DNA from: Dioscorea cayenensis subsp. rotundata
Lineage: Eukaryota > Streptophyta > Magnoliopsida > Dioscoreales > Dioscoreaceae
Length of the DNA stretch: 64,000 bases
Assembly (NCBI RefSeq): GCF_009730915.1
Contig: NC_052474.1
Span: forward strand, 1,771,501-1,835,500
Direction: 5' to 3'
In this document: positions 19,001 to 31,405 of the stretch, piece by piece
Position numbering within the stretch: position 1 is the first letter of the stretch
How the letters are laid out: every line of letters starts with the position of its first letter
The notes under the pieces: generated by a model
Told to the model about the DNA's origin: nothing
Database searches by the model: none
Seen by the model: the letters and a program-made list of their open reading frames with translations, nothing else
Position numbers and translations under genes: made by a program

Positions 19001-19646
19001 TCTTAATTCCCGTGGTAATACTTTCACAACAACCTCCACAGACGATTTTGACATAATTCAAAATTATATTCCAAATTGTTCTAATGATCAAGAGGATTCC
19101 TTTCTCTGGTCATTGAATAGTAATGGAGCCTTCTCTGTCAAATCATACTACAACTTTCTTATTGATGGAGGAATCCGCAGTCAACTTCACTCCAAATTCT
19201 GGAAGATAAAATCACCTAGTAAAATAACCCTTTTCTGTTGGCTTGCATGGGACAATAAAATTCTGACTCTTGAGAATCTTTTTAAAAAAGGTTGTAATCC
19301 AAATGCCACTGACACATGTATACTATATCATAGCAACTCAGAATCAGTGGACCACCTTTTCATAAATTGTATTTTCTCAGAAAGAATCTGGTCTTACTTT
19401 AAATGTTTATTAGATATTGATACTCTTCCTTCCTCGGTCACTACTATCTCGGACCACTGGATCCCTTCTTTGAATCCTACTTCCGGGGATTATCGGGATC
19501 TACGCTTTCTAGAGCCATCTTACGAATATCATTTGGAACGCAACAACCGCTTTTTAATCAAATTCGGTCTCCCACTTTTTCTACTCTTTACAAAACAGCT
19601 AATTTGCTTCTTTCTTGGATTTCTCGGACGCGAAGCCCATCGCTGA
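16040..19646 (+). pseudogene. LINE ORF2 remnant (endonuclease / reverse transcriptase)
   Basis: Decayed polyprotein spread over several frames. The endonuclease part begins with WNVRGLGRPSKRHLVKD near 16075 and is broken repeatedly up to about 16790. A long intact stretch at 16917-17738 holds the N-terminal reverse transcriptase region with DFRPISLINSTCKIISKILA, then stops. The catalytic YADD survives at 18124-18135. The C-terminal stretch at 18486-19646 carries the GGWGILDLQVFNNALLGKWW region and a zf-RVT-like domain (CWLAWDNKILTLENLFKKG). It cannot make a full-length protein as it stands. Confidence 0.85.
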
Positions 19647-20318
19647 GGAACCCTCGGGATCGTTTGCTCGGAGGATTAAAAGATCCCTTAATTTCCTAAG
19701 CTCTAGATCAACCGATCCCGCTGGGGATTCCGTGCATACTTCTAGTCAGGAGTAATCCGCTCTCATTGTTCTTTGGGACAGCGCCATGTCTCTCGATGGT
19801 TGACTTCGCCGGCCCGGCTTGTTTTAGTTTCTCTCCTTGTCTTTTCTGTTTTTTCTTTTTCTTCAGTTCTGATTTGTTTTCCTCATTCCTGGTGAGGAAA
19901 ACAGTCTTCTATTTTATCTTTTGTCTGGGACTTTAATTTTCTTTTGTACTTGTTGTTCACCGTTATCTTCTATCTTTTCTAATAAATATGTGGTTTTATC
20001 CACTTTTATTCAAAACATCTTGATGTATATATGACCAACATTTACTCTATTGGCATCGCTCATCATATAAACATATATTGAGATGAAATAAATAAATAAC
20101 ACAAATAGGCTTCTAAGCAAAGCAATTTTTCACAAATTCATAGTTCTCTTAAACTTTAGACCGGATATTACATGAATTTATCATATTTTATTATTATTTT
20201 CCATTAAATTTTCATTTAAACAAATCTTGTATATATATATATATTAAAATTTTAGGTCCTAATATCATGAAAGCCACACAGGGTATTAATCCAAAAATTA
20301 GAAATAAAAAAATCCAAA

Positions 20319-20320
<2 letters not shown>

Positions 20321-20356
<36 letters not shown>
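20321..20356. repeat. (AAT)n microsatellite
   Basis: Twelve uninterrupted TAA/AAT units. Shorter tracts of the same motif are at 13703-13728, 14524-14554, 21768-21799 and, interrupted, near 31323-31366. Confidence 0.9.
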
Positions 20357-20357
<1 letters not shown>

Positions 20358-20655
20358 GCAAGAGTCAAATTTAATGCTATCAAATACATCTTTTTGTCAT
20401 TTTGTGATTTAAATGAACAAACAATTCACAAATTCTCAACCTTTTAAGTTGGAAGGAATTCAAACTCTAAATTTTTTTATTTACGCCAAATAACCAGCTC
20501 TCATATTATAACAGAAATGATGTCTAAATTTGTCTACCTCATCATCTAGATCATATTTTTCTTTTTTCTCAACGATGATTTTTGTCACTAGCTTCCAGCA
20601 CCATCATTATTTCAAGTGCTTTGTCAGCAAAACTTACACGAAGCCATATAAAACA

Positions 20656-20687
20656 TAATAATAATAATAATAATAATTAATTAATTA

Positions 20688-20732
<45 letters not shown>
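20656..20732. repeat. Inverted AAT/ATT microsatellite
   Basis: A run of AAT units, then three TTAA units, then a longer run of ATT units. The two arms are reverse complements, so the tract can fold into a long AT hairpin. Likely to vary in length between individuals. Confidence 0.9.
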
Positions 20733-20877
20733 GGCCTTAGATGAGATGTGCTTCTTTCTTTAACAATAAATTTTTAATGGTTTGTCCACCGAGATAGATT
20801 GTGATGCCAAACTAAAGATTATCAAATAAAAAAGGATATATGAGAGCCCATTCAAATTAAATGCATCATCACCTAAC

Positions 20878-20908
<31 letters not shown>

Positions 20909-21767
20909 AACGGTGAGAATTATTAGAAAATTAGAATACTACAACGTGGACACAATAGAAGAGTCAACCATGAAGTCTTGGGCTCCAAGCTTAATAAAGA
21001 AACAGTGAGGTAATGGCAGACATCAGTGAGGAAGAAGGTGGTGACCAGAAGGCAAAGGAACTTGGATTGATAGAGACCATTTCCATTTGAGAAAAAAGAT
21101 ATAATGCTTTATTGTTATCACTTTCCATCCATCCTTCATGGTCAAAATTAATTTACATGGTCCAGAGTCTTTATTTATTTATTTATTTAAAATATATATT
21201 TTTTATATATAAAAAAGACCATGCATGATATACTTGTAATATTAGTTGTCGCATCAGTGATGTTTCATCAAGGTCTTGTGTATTTGTCCACATATGATAT
21301 TTTATTTATAAGAGCATTAATTAAGTTCATAAAACGTCTTTGAATTTGGTACTATTAATTTTAGTGTGATTACTGACTAGTTCTAGAGTTTCAATTTGAA
21401 GGCTGTATATTAATTACGTGAATGCAGACATGCAGTGTGATGATTGATGCTTAGTTAACACAAAGACTGGAATGTGGACTACTGTATATATATATATATA
21501 TATATATATACTGGGCTAAGCCTAACATATATAGGCTCTTTTGGCCCAAGCTAACTAAACCAATTCAACCCCACAACAACAACAATAATAAATAATTAAT
21601 AATAATATGGTAATAATAATTTTTTTTTAAAAAAATTATTTTTATCATTTATACCTGAAATTAGAGACCTCTCGTAATTTTATTTTAAAAAAAGAATAAA
21701 CTACTGTTTTATTAATAATCAAAATGACAGTTATATGATAATCACATAAAAACTAAAGTAGAGTTTA

Positions 21768-21799
<32 letters not shown>

Positions 21800-22779
21800 G
21801 AAGATAAGAAAATAGGAGTATGCCTTTATTTCACCAAAGCTTAATTAAGACAAAACCGAAGAAATAATACAAACATGAGTATCTCCTTATTCTGCCAAAG
21901 CTTAAATAAAAGCCAAATTAAAAAAAAAATAATAACAATAGCAAACACATAAGAAATGTTGTTCTACGTATATTTTTATTTTCATTATTATTATTATCAT
22001 CAATTCATATTCTACATGGTTCAATAGGACAAATGATCCGTTACCAAAAAAGCTCATAACCCAATGGTATTTATCTCATGTGAAAAATAAGTGTCAAACA
22101 TTTAAAAAGATCCCGAGATTGAATCTAACTAGACACAATAGTAGTAATTGATCTTTGTTTGTCAATGTGAGCTTATTACAAAAACCCTGTATCATTAGAC
22201 GAAAAGTATACATGCTAGATTATCAATTCCTAACTTGTGTGCATACCTGGTGTATATAACTCTTATCACTTTCAAATAATAATAATAATAAAAAAAAAAG
22301 ACGATCCATCCTAGCCTCACCACCTCGTATAATATCAAGTGAGGTCTAACCTTGTTTATTTCTCCATAGATATACATACGAACATACATAATATTATATG
22401 CATATATATATATATATTGTGGAATAAGATAAGAATAAGAATAATAATATACACAAGAGAAGAGCAACAAGAAGTCAGACAGGATCAAAAGCAACCCCAC
22501 AAGTTTGATCTGAAAAGGTATGGTGCGCCAGCATAGATCCAACAAATATAAAGTTCATCTGACAATGTTGAGAAAAAAAAAGACACAGCCCAAAATGTAC
22601 AGCTCTGCTGCTGACTAGTGAGTAGTGAGTCTAGTGACTACCAAAGCATGCAAATGCAGCAATTTGGTGTTGGTCCTAATGCATGCATATGCTTTCAGGT
22701 CCCAGCAGTGCATGCATTGCCGCCCGTTTATTCACAGCCACAAAGCTCACCTGTGATCAACAATTAGACCACGTCATCA

Positions 22780-25700
22780 TCACCTCCGCAAAGGCGGTAT
22801 GCTCAGAATCCCCTGCCGGTGAAGCTCTGCCAACACGCTCTCCGTGCACGGCGCTTTTAGCCCCAGTGGCAACGGCAGCCACGGTTTGTTCATCGCCTCT
22901 TTCACCGCCCGGTCTATCACTTCCTCTGCCTGTTTCATTCATCATCTCACCCATATAAATTACATTCACTCTCATATGATATTAGTTACATTAAAATGTT
23001 ATTATTTAGTTATTCTTGCTATTGTTTTCTCTGCATTTAATTCCATAGAAAACATTGAACACAGCTATGAATTTAGATGTCTAATTGTGACAACACAATG
23101 CTATCTATTCAATTCAGTTTCCAAATATCATGTTGTTTGGACCAGTGCTATGCCAAAAACTATGCAAGTTTATTAGGATCAGAAACTATTGTTTTCATGC
23201 TCCAAAAGCCCCACATAAAAATGTTTGGATGCACATTAATGCTAGTGAAAATTACCAGATTGAAACCGGCAAAAGCTCTCAGCTCTTTGTTCTGATCCCA
23301 AGTTAAATCCAAGCTTTTATTCAATGGAGTGTACTGTTTTTTACCAATCCAATCAGTAAATATACTAGTGTTTGCACATAAAACACTGAATATATAAATA
23401 AATGTGACCGACGGAATTCAAGTAAAGGATGGGGAACTACTATTATTACCTGTGACGGCAAAGAGTACTGGCCATAAGGAGGCACAACAGGACAACCCCA
23501 TGCATCTGCATGAATCTGAAACATGGTAAAATTCAGCGATGTCAAACTGGTTGTCAATATAATATTTACCAGCCTCTCATCCACATGTTATCCTTGTTTC
23601 ATATGAATCTGTATCAAGTTTCTTAACATGTTATATCATTGAAACTACCATGAGTTAGAGCACACATTAGTATTACCCCGGAGTAGTGCTTCCAAGTCCA
23701 GCTCTCTGGAGGCCGAGGCCATGGCTGGATAGCAGCGTGATTCCACATTTGAACACCAGAAGGGTGGTAACCCGGGTGACCCCAGGCAGGGTAGGCCTGC
23801 CCTGTTGGATATCCGTAATTGTAACGATACGGTGGAATGGGCACAAGTGATCTTGGCACATTACCCCTTCGCATAGGATCGGCATGGTGCTGCCATCTCC
23901 TATCATCATCCTTTGGCAAAATGTGCCTCTTATGCATCCGATATTTCTGTAGAGCAAACATTGATTTATTATCCATAATTCTCAGATGTCTCAATTCATT
24001 ATGATCCATTGAGTTTCAAAGTACGACGCTAACCTGCAAGTGACTAGCCACATTATGCCTTGTTAGGCCATCTACTTTCATCAACTCTAATATCTTGGAA
24101 GGAATGGCTTGATCAATTCCCAGCTGCTCAACAGCCTGTACAAATTGTTTATGCAGTTCTGGCGTCCAATCGACCTGAATTTTGTCATCGATGAATTGTA
24201 TCACTATAATACTGAATAGAAAAGAAATCATCATAACTGTTTGTAACTCCTCACCTTCATCTTTTTCTTGTTGCTCTTGTTTGAATGTGAATTAGGATTA
24301 TTATAATCAAAAGACTTTCTTTTCTTTGAATCTTCACCACTTGAATTCGCCTTCTCTGCATTCTGAGACGGTAAGGAGTCTTCTTTTATTAAAGCACTAG
24401 ATACATCACTTTTCGAATCAGGAGGTGAGTTCACCTCGTCTTCGGCTGCAGACACTGACGCTTCCTTAGTGCTAACGGCCCCATTTATATTATTGCTAGC
24501 AATGTCGACGGATTTTGACTCGGAACAAGTAGATTTTCCCAACAAGTTATTCATGTCATCTTTACTATGTTTCTCTGATAAGCAGTTGGGTTTGTCTTGG
24601 AAATCTCCATCATCGGTCAGTCTGGCTCCTTGCTCCAGCTGAGGAGTTGATGGGGCCGGAAATTTATCACTTGCCTCCATATCATCATGGTCACTTAATT
24701 GTTGTTCTTTCTCCGAGTTGTCCACTTCGGATGGAATTTCATTTTTCACATCAGTGGTTTCCGATTCAAGATGAAGCATCGAAACAACTGTCTCTTTAAT
24801 GGGCTTGAGAGATTTCGATAGCACACCTCCCCATCCATTGAAGGCCTGTTCAGGGAAGGTGAGCTGAACTCAGAATCACCAAATTCCAGATTGATGATAA
24901 CAATAAAAAATTAAAAATGCTAAAGTAAAACCAAGCAGACCTTATGAACCACATGCTGCCATAAGTTTCTGATCTTGTCATCAGAAAGAGGTTTCTCAAG
25001 AAACTCTGCTGCACCAAGCTGAAAGTCACACACAAAAACATTGACAAATGTAATTCTCTCCCATTGTTGTCTGTTTCTAAGATCTTAATCAGTTGTGAAT
25101 TCAGAAAAACTTACAGCTATACACTTCATCATCGTGCTCAGGCACTGAACATTTGATACAACTGCAGCAAATAAATCATTTTTTTTTTTTTAATAAAAGT
25201 CTCCAAAGAAAAGAACAAAGAAACAATATAATCGGATTGTTTAAGGAACAAAAGGTTTCTTTATTATCAAAAGCAATAATCATATGCTAATATAAAAAAG
25301 TTACCTTTTTTTGCTGACAAAACAGTGAATCTAATATTAAATCAAAAGCACTCACCGATGGTGGGAAGATCTCTTGCCATTTCAAGGAATCTGAAGATAC
25401 TATCATTGTTATTTTCACTAGTCACCTACAAAGTTTAATGCTATTTAAGTATAACATAAACGAAGAATTAGAAATCACCACAAAGATGTAGTTCTTGTTG
25501 TCAAAAGTTTTGTAAATATTTACCTCCACAATAGCAACATGAAAGCTCTCAACTTTCCTTGAAATTGCATCTAGTGCATCGTTCTCGTTAAAAAATAAAG
25601 ATACTGAAAAGCATTTGAATATCAAAAAGGAGAAAGTGTGTATTATAAAACAAGAGAATCCAGAACATATGAAGAAAATAAAACAAAAAATCAGAGATCC

Positions 25701-25856
25701 TGAACAAATGAAGAAAGAGTACATACCAACATAATCCATTGCTTCAAGCTTCAACTTGGTTTGTTCAGCAGAGGGAGCATCTTTATCAAGAAGGAGAACC
25801 CTAAGACCTTTAGGGAAATCCTTCCACACAACAAAATCATCAGCCAAGCAAACCAT
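22780..25856 (-). CDS. APRR2: Two-component response regulator-like APRR2 (GARP/GLK-type transcription factor)
   Basis: Nuclear transcription factor with an N-terminal pseudo-receiver and a GARP (Myb-like) DNA-binding domain. APRR2 homologues are linked to chloroplast and pigment development in several crops. Exons: 25856-25727, 25603-25524, 25425-25356, 25161-25115, 25018-24941, 24845-24255, 24174-24034, 23946-23677, 23515-23450 and 22929-22780, giving 540 aa. An extra in-frame exon at 23333-23256 is possible (566 aa). The receiver covers about residues 15-138; the usual phospho-acceptor Asp is replaced in VAIVEV, while the Lys in EFLEKPL is kept. GARP (about 333-388) contains [19 protein letters not shown] and [11 protein letters not shown]. 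The last exon holds the conserved [12 protein letters not shown] block. The middle exon encodes a low-complexity Ser/Asp/Glu-rich linker ending in a basic Lys-rich run. The start is the first ATG, followed by [14 protein letters not shown] as in the family. Confidence 0.93.
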
Positions 25857-26640
25857 TGATAGTGTTGCCTGTCATACCTCACAGCTCAAAGGACATGTCC
25901 AGGAGTCCAAGAAGCTTCCCATCCTGCTGATGCTCAAAGTCAAAACCTTTTTGTTAAATTACAATCTATAGTTCTGAAATCACATCAAAATCACACACAA
26001 GCTCAGTACATCAATGTGCATCATTCCAAATCTATAAAAATTAAATGAAAGAAAGAAAGAAAGAATTAGTGTACACTAGAGAGAGCCAAAGGCTGAACTG
26101 AATGATTAGTACAAAGCATGATAACATACAACACACAAAAAGGCATTAAAAAGACAACTGAAAAAAGACATTAAGAAAAGTAGAGATCCATTCATCATGG
26201 AGGGAAGGAAAGAAACATAGAGAATATATATATCAAAAGGTGGGAATATACACACACACACACAAAAAATAAAAAAATAAAAAATAATAATAAAAAAAAG
26301 AATGAACGAAGATAATAGACATACAGAGAGAGAGAAGGAAGTTGTAGGATTGGAACCTCTTCTCCATTAGAAAGTCGGAGAAGTGGCTGCTTGCAATCTC
26401 TGTCTCCCTGTCTTTACGGTGAGGGTAGTGGGGGGATGTCCCAGAAGAGAGAGAGAGAGAGAGAGTTTGCAAGTTTGCAAGTTTGCGAGGTGGTTGGTGT
26501 TGTAGTGCGGTTGATGAAATTTGTAATTTGTAAATTGAGTACGGACGCTGTCGGCTATTCCGGACCACAAGATGTGCAACTCCACACACACACACACACA
26601 CACTACACAGACAGAAACAAAGAGAGGTACTACTCATAAG
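25857..26640 (-). promoter_or_regulatory. APRR2 leader and promoter region
   Basis: Upstream of the APRR2 ATG there is a possible 5'-UTR acceptor (TATGACAG, ending near 25873) and a possible donor after a CT-rich run near 26330, suggesting a leader intron of about 450 bases. CT/GA tracts at 26325-26338 and 26447-26464, a CA tract at 26583-26602 and another near 26251-26265 flank it. Such CT-rich tracts are common in plant leaders. No TATA box is assigned. Confidence 0.45.
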
Positions 26641-29600
26641 TAAAATCTCACTGTGAAATGAAATCAGCATATTTCTGTACTCAATAATAACATGTAAATC
26701 ATCATTTCTTTATTTATTTATTTATTTATTTTTTTAATAAAATAGATAAATTACTAATTTATTAAAAAGAAAGAAACAAAAGAGTACAACGTCACGAACA
26801 AAAATTCGAACTCTTTATCGATAAAGTGATATGATTTTATTTTACTTTATTTTTTTATTTTTTAATTAGGTATATAAACAATATTTATTTTTAAAAAAAA
26901 ACAAGAACAAAATAGACGAGAAAAACTCTTGACAGAGAAAAAGCATTAAAGGAAAAAGATAAATTAAACAACAACAACAATTCAAATCCATCAAAAGTGA
27001 AGAAAAATATAAGTATTGATATATATATATACATTTTTTAAAAAATAAAATGATTGTGTGAGGCATATAAATATAAATAATTCAAGGATGGCGATGTAAT
27101 ATTGAAAAATGTTTGCCTTTCCCCAATGAGCCTCTTTGGATTTTCTGAATGCACATTCGTCTAATCACTCCAGCACCACATCATAGTAGCCAATTTTGGA
27201 GTGATTCCTTCAGCTAGCTTAAGTTAATCTTTGTTGTCTCTTTGGTAGATTTCGTCAACTCAACTGATGTTGATCCTCAAATGTGCATTACTCATGGTGA
27301 TGTCTTCTTTATTTCTTTATTTTTTCTTAGATGTTATTTTTTTCATTTCCTGTTTTTCTAGTTTGACCTTCTGTTTTGCTTTGTTTTTCTATTTAATTTA
27401 TACTGGTTTCTTCCTATTCAATAAATTAATAATTTATCTATTTTTTTAAAAAATCAAAAATATTAGCTTTTCTACTCTCTTCTAACTTCGTAAGTGATCG
27501 ATTACAAAATCCAATTAATGGTCTCAATCATGGTCAGTGCAAGGTTAATAATAGAACGGGGAATATGCAAGATCATCATGGCCATCAAAGCAAACGCAAT
27601 AATTCCTGTTGAATTTTTTTCCCTTCTATCTCTTGTATGCATCATTTATCAGATATTTCCGGTAATTATATATCCAGTGTTGCTCATTAACAAAATGAAA
27701 GTTCCAATTTAGAGTCCGTCTTCATTTACTCTGCACAAATTAATAAAATAGAAACTTCCAATTTGGAGTCATTCAACCACTCTTTCACTGGGTAAATGAC
27801 TACCACATTTCTCTCACCTCCTATCCACATTCTTATAAATAAATAATTAAAAAAATAAAACAGAGCCATTCATATAAACCAAAAAAAAATATATAAAAAA
27901 CAAACAAACAAAACAAAACAAAAAATTGATAGATTGGTCTGATAATAAAACCACGAGTGAAATACTCTTTTGTTTTGATCTTGTACATGGTTCCAGATTT
28001 AAGAATCGTAGCAATATACGAACATGGAAAGTTCTCACAATGGAGACCATATTATGAAAGATTGGGAGAGCAGATAATAATTCAAATAATAATAATAATG
28101 TCAACCAAGCCATGACAAGTCCAGAATAAATTTTTAAAAAAAACAAATAAACAATGGTGGGTGCTGACTTGTCATCAACAATGAAATGAAACTGTGTACC
28201 AGTAAAATAAAACAAAAAAAAAATCAACAAAAAATATTTTTAATTAATATAGACATGATGGGACGCAGATAGAATTATGTGGATTAATTGGTGGTTTATC
28301 CAATTTTTTTAAAATAAAAAAAATTGTGGATTACAATGATCCATGATGTGCTGCATGTCAAAGATATTAAAAAAAAAATCCACATATTTCATCGTATACA
28401 TCATATCATCCAGAAGAAGAAAAAACACCTGAAACAAAGCAACAAAATACAAAAAAATCACATCGAGTATTCTCAAAATTAAAAAAATAGAAATCAATAA
28501 TATCAAAAAATATAAGAAAGAAAAAATAACTTTAATCCTAAACCTAAATAAACAATGTTCCAATAAAAAATCAAATGACTTTCAAAACAACGCATAAAAA
28601 CAAACATTAACAAAAATGATATGACTGGAAATAGAAGTTACAGATAAATGGAATGCACATATTAACTAAGCAAGAGAATACAATTTGAGGCTGTCTTCTC
28701 AATGTCTCACAGCAAACACAGCCATTGAATCACTATGAGATTTGCTTTGAATGTTACCCGTGCTAAGCCACCAGTTCACATGTCACTCGGGGTTGACACA
28801 TCACGAGAAGGTCGGAAAGAGTTCACGAGTTCCATCAATTTATGCCAACATTACCATCAACTCTTCCAATTTTTCAAACCAAGCAACCAAATAAAACTTT
28901 TGCAATAATATATATATATATATATTATTGCAAATATTATTCTTAAAAGTCCAACAGCTTTTAAGAATAGCTAAATTATAGAAAATTCTCACAACTCGTG
29001 GAAGCCTGGATTTATCTGTCTTTCCACAATTTCACCATTATCAGCAATTAGAAATGATTCCTGCATACCATGAAGTAAAACTTAAAGAGGACAAGCTTTG
29101 AATTGTTCTAATTCAAACTATACCCATATCAAGTGCTCATAAGAAATTGTCCAAATACATTAAAAATATATATATACCAAAAACATTAACATATTCCGAA
29201 GGAGATAAAAAGAAAAAAAGAAAAAAAAAGGAACACCAAGAAATTGTCCAAATATACAAGTGACTTGTCCCATAGCCAAAAAGAGTCTTTGAATTGGATA
29301 AGAAGTCTAAGCATCTGTAGGATTGATGTGGGTGGTTGTTGTTTTCATGAGCAGTAGATTAGAAAATTGATGTTATTTGTATCCCATGGTAACGATAAAT
29401 GCCCAATTGGCTAAACCAATAGCATGTGCTAAAGTTTCTCTAAGTCTGTACAATAAGTAATCCTCATAAATGCTACACTGCCAACTCTTGCAGTTTCTTA
29501 TGTATAACGCTACTCCGACAACGTTGGTCTGCCAGAAAAACCACTTTAGGTTGAAGACTCTATCTAATAATTCAAGCTTGGGTTTTATTCATGGACGACG

Positions 29601-31229
29601 TGGAAAGAACCCAACTTCTATTCTATGAATGTGACATTATTGACGATAGCTAACTTTGAGTGTGCGGCTGGAAGGCCTTCACAATTTCTGGTCTGAATGA
29701 TATGCATGTGGACCTGGATGATTGTATGACAAGTATAAGAAAACTATCTACAAACTATACCAAGGAATTCTATATTAAAAAAAAAACCAAAAAAATTTCT
29801 GTGATTCTTAAATTTATCTGAAAATAAGTGGAAAAAAAATAGGCAGTTTATTCGCAGAGCAGTGTTGTTTTTTATCGAATTTCTTAAATGAATCTTCATA
29901 ATTTATCCACTTCTTAAAAAAGCTCTCAAGTCTAAAACCATGCTACCCACTGGTTTACAATTCCTGAGCGAGAATCACCTGGACTTGTCAACACCACATT
30001 TTTTCTTAATTTACCAGCTCATTTTTGACAGCAAAGCAGAAAGACAAATAGCTTCCATCTCACAAGTCACAAAATAGATAGCAACATCAAAAGAGGCCCT
30101 TGATATCTTGCCCTAGATCTCGGCCTCAATTTAATGAAGAATTTCAGAAGAAGACGATTGTTTATCTTTAGACAAAACGGGCCAAAGTCCACTTCAACTA
30201 ATGTTAGGAAAAGATGGGCAAGTATTCTCATCATTTCAATGCATAAATTTATTCTCATCATATCAATTGTGAAAGTAACCTGTTCTTTTAAGGTGGGCAC
30301 TGGTGTTCTCTACAGCTTTAAAACTACGTACATACTACATGCATACCACCTCCCAAATAAATAAGCAATACATGCCAGCACATGGAACGGTTTGTTTGGG
30401 AAGACATGGAGTTCTATTAAAGTGAGCAGTGTACTATACACATACTAAAGATAAACGTCTCTAACATTAAGGAGAAGCAATGTGTCCTTAATTTGATATG
30501 ATATATGGAACTATATCACATCAAATTTGTAAAGTGATATACTAACAGCACCATAAATGATCTGGAGAGGATTAAAGTCTTAAACCGGATCTTAAATGAA
30601 AGATATAGACTGCTGGCAGAACGTGTGTATAAGTGAATGTTTTAGAACAGGCCACCATGTACTAAAACAATACTGTTTGTCTTATCAAGACGAATTCTAG
30701 CATTAAGTCAAGTACTGAAATCATTGTAATGCACTGCACTATGTGAGGACTTTGGTTAGAATTGGACAGAAAACCATGGGTGCCCCTTGCTTTCCTAAAC
30801 CAAGCTTTTGCCCAGTGTCGCATTCCCAAAAGTACTCTAGATTAGAAGAACACCCAAGCTCAGACCAACCAAGCACACATGGCAACATATCAGAAAGCTG
30901 CATCTCCAAGCAACATCACACTCGTTTGGTCCGATGCAGAAAATGATGAAAACAAAATCCAAATTGCACTCAAACACATGAAGTTATTTACTTTATTGAA
31001 AAGGAAAAGAAAGAAATAATCGCTCAACAAGGTCGAAGGTCAAGGTAAAATTAATGGGAGTGGTTGTTGCCGTTGCTTACCAAAATTTGTTAGATTCCGT
31101 GTCAAGCGTGATCTGATGATTGATGCACGAAGTCGAATTCCTCCAGTCATAAGAGATTCACCTTTCCTCATGATCACCACGCGCAGGAAGGGCGGGGAAA
31201 ACCTCGCAAAAGAAGGGTTCAGGAAACAT
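26641..31229. other. Intergenic, no gene seen
   Basis: About 4.6 kb of AT-rich sequence between the APRR2 promoter and the DNA2 3' end. It has homopolymer runs, scattered short frames without domains, and the palindrome pair at 28900-28969. I see no coding or RNA gene. The last few hundred bases may be the DNA2 3' UTR. Confidence 0.55.
28900..28969. repeat. Two adjacent palindromes
   Basis: First, a perfect palindrome (28900-28933) with TTGCAATAATA arms around a TA run. Five bases later, a 12-base perfect stem, TATTCTTAAAAG / CTTTTAAGAATA, with an 8-base loop (28938-28969). No gene lies nearby. The role is unknown; it could be a relic of a MITE. Confidence 0.75.
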
Positions 31230-31388
31230 CTGGGAAAAAAAATTTACAAGTCACCATATATGGAATAATACTGTTAATTAAAAAACCATCTCTTGTAGTA
31301 TATGCTCATATTTTCACGGGAGAATAATAATAGTAATAATCATAATAATAATAATAATAATAACAATAAAGAAGAAATAGAAACATAC
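31230..31388 (-). other. Probable 3'-UTR intron of DNA2
   Basis: Seventeen bases after the DNA2 stop codon, on the minus strand, there is a strong donor (GAGAG|GTATGTTT, at 31389/31388). A matching acceptor with a long pyrimidine run ends at 31230. This would put a small extra exon downstream of 31229 in the 3' UTR. It is read from splice consensus only. Confidence 0.45.
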
Positions 31389-31405
31389 CTCTCGTTCAGC
31401 TCAAA

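Larger units (their letters stand above)
14934..20012 (+). mobile_element. LINE (L1-type non-LTR retrotransposon), 5'-truncated and inactivated
   Basis: About 5.1 kb flanked by the direct repeat AAACATCTTGAT (14922-14933 and 20013-20024), a probable target-site duplication. In order: an ORF1 remnant, an AP-endonuclease region with WNVRGLGRPSKR near 16075, reverse transcriptase with VDFAKAFDSLDW (17811-17846) and YADD (18124-18135), and a zinc-binding C-terminal region near 19190-19400. The ORF1 frame is already open at the first base of the element and has no start codon there, so the insertion is 5'-truncated inside ORF1. ORF2 is broken by several frameshifts and stops, for example at 17739. 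There is no long poly(A); the 3' end is a GTGG-loop-CCAC hairpin followed by TTTTATTCAAAA. Confidence 0.92.
20025..22779. other. Intergenic, microsatellite-rich, no gene seen
   Basis: AT-rich DNA with AAT tracts and TA runs (20883-20909, 21485-21511, 22398-22416). The last 100-200 bases should include the APRR2 3' UTR. No coding exon found on either strand. Confidence 0.6.

Noticed and set aside
20321..20732. Regular AAT arrays considered as a CRISPR-like or satellite array
   Set aside because: They are plain trinucleotide microsatellites with no spacers, in a plant nuclear genome.
22195..22545. Minus-strand frame rich in Tyr and Ile near a TA repeat
   Set aside because: It arises from AT-rich microsatellite sequence and has no recognisable domain.
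26233..26670. Overlapping short frames upstream of APRR2
   Set aside because: They come from CA and GA repeats in the leader/promoter region; at most they contain short upstream frames.
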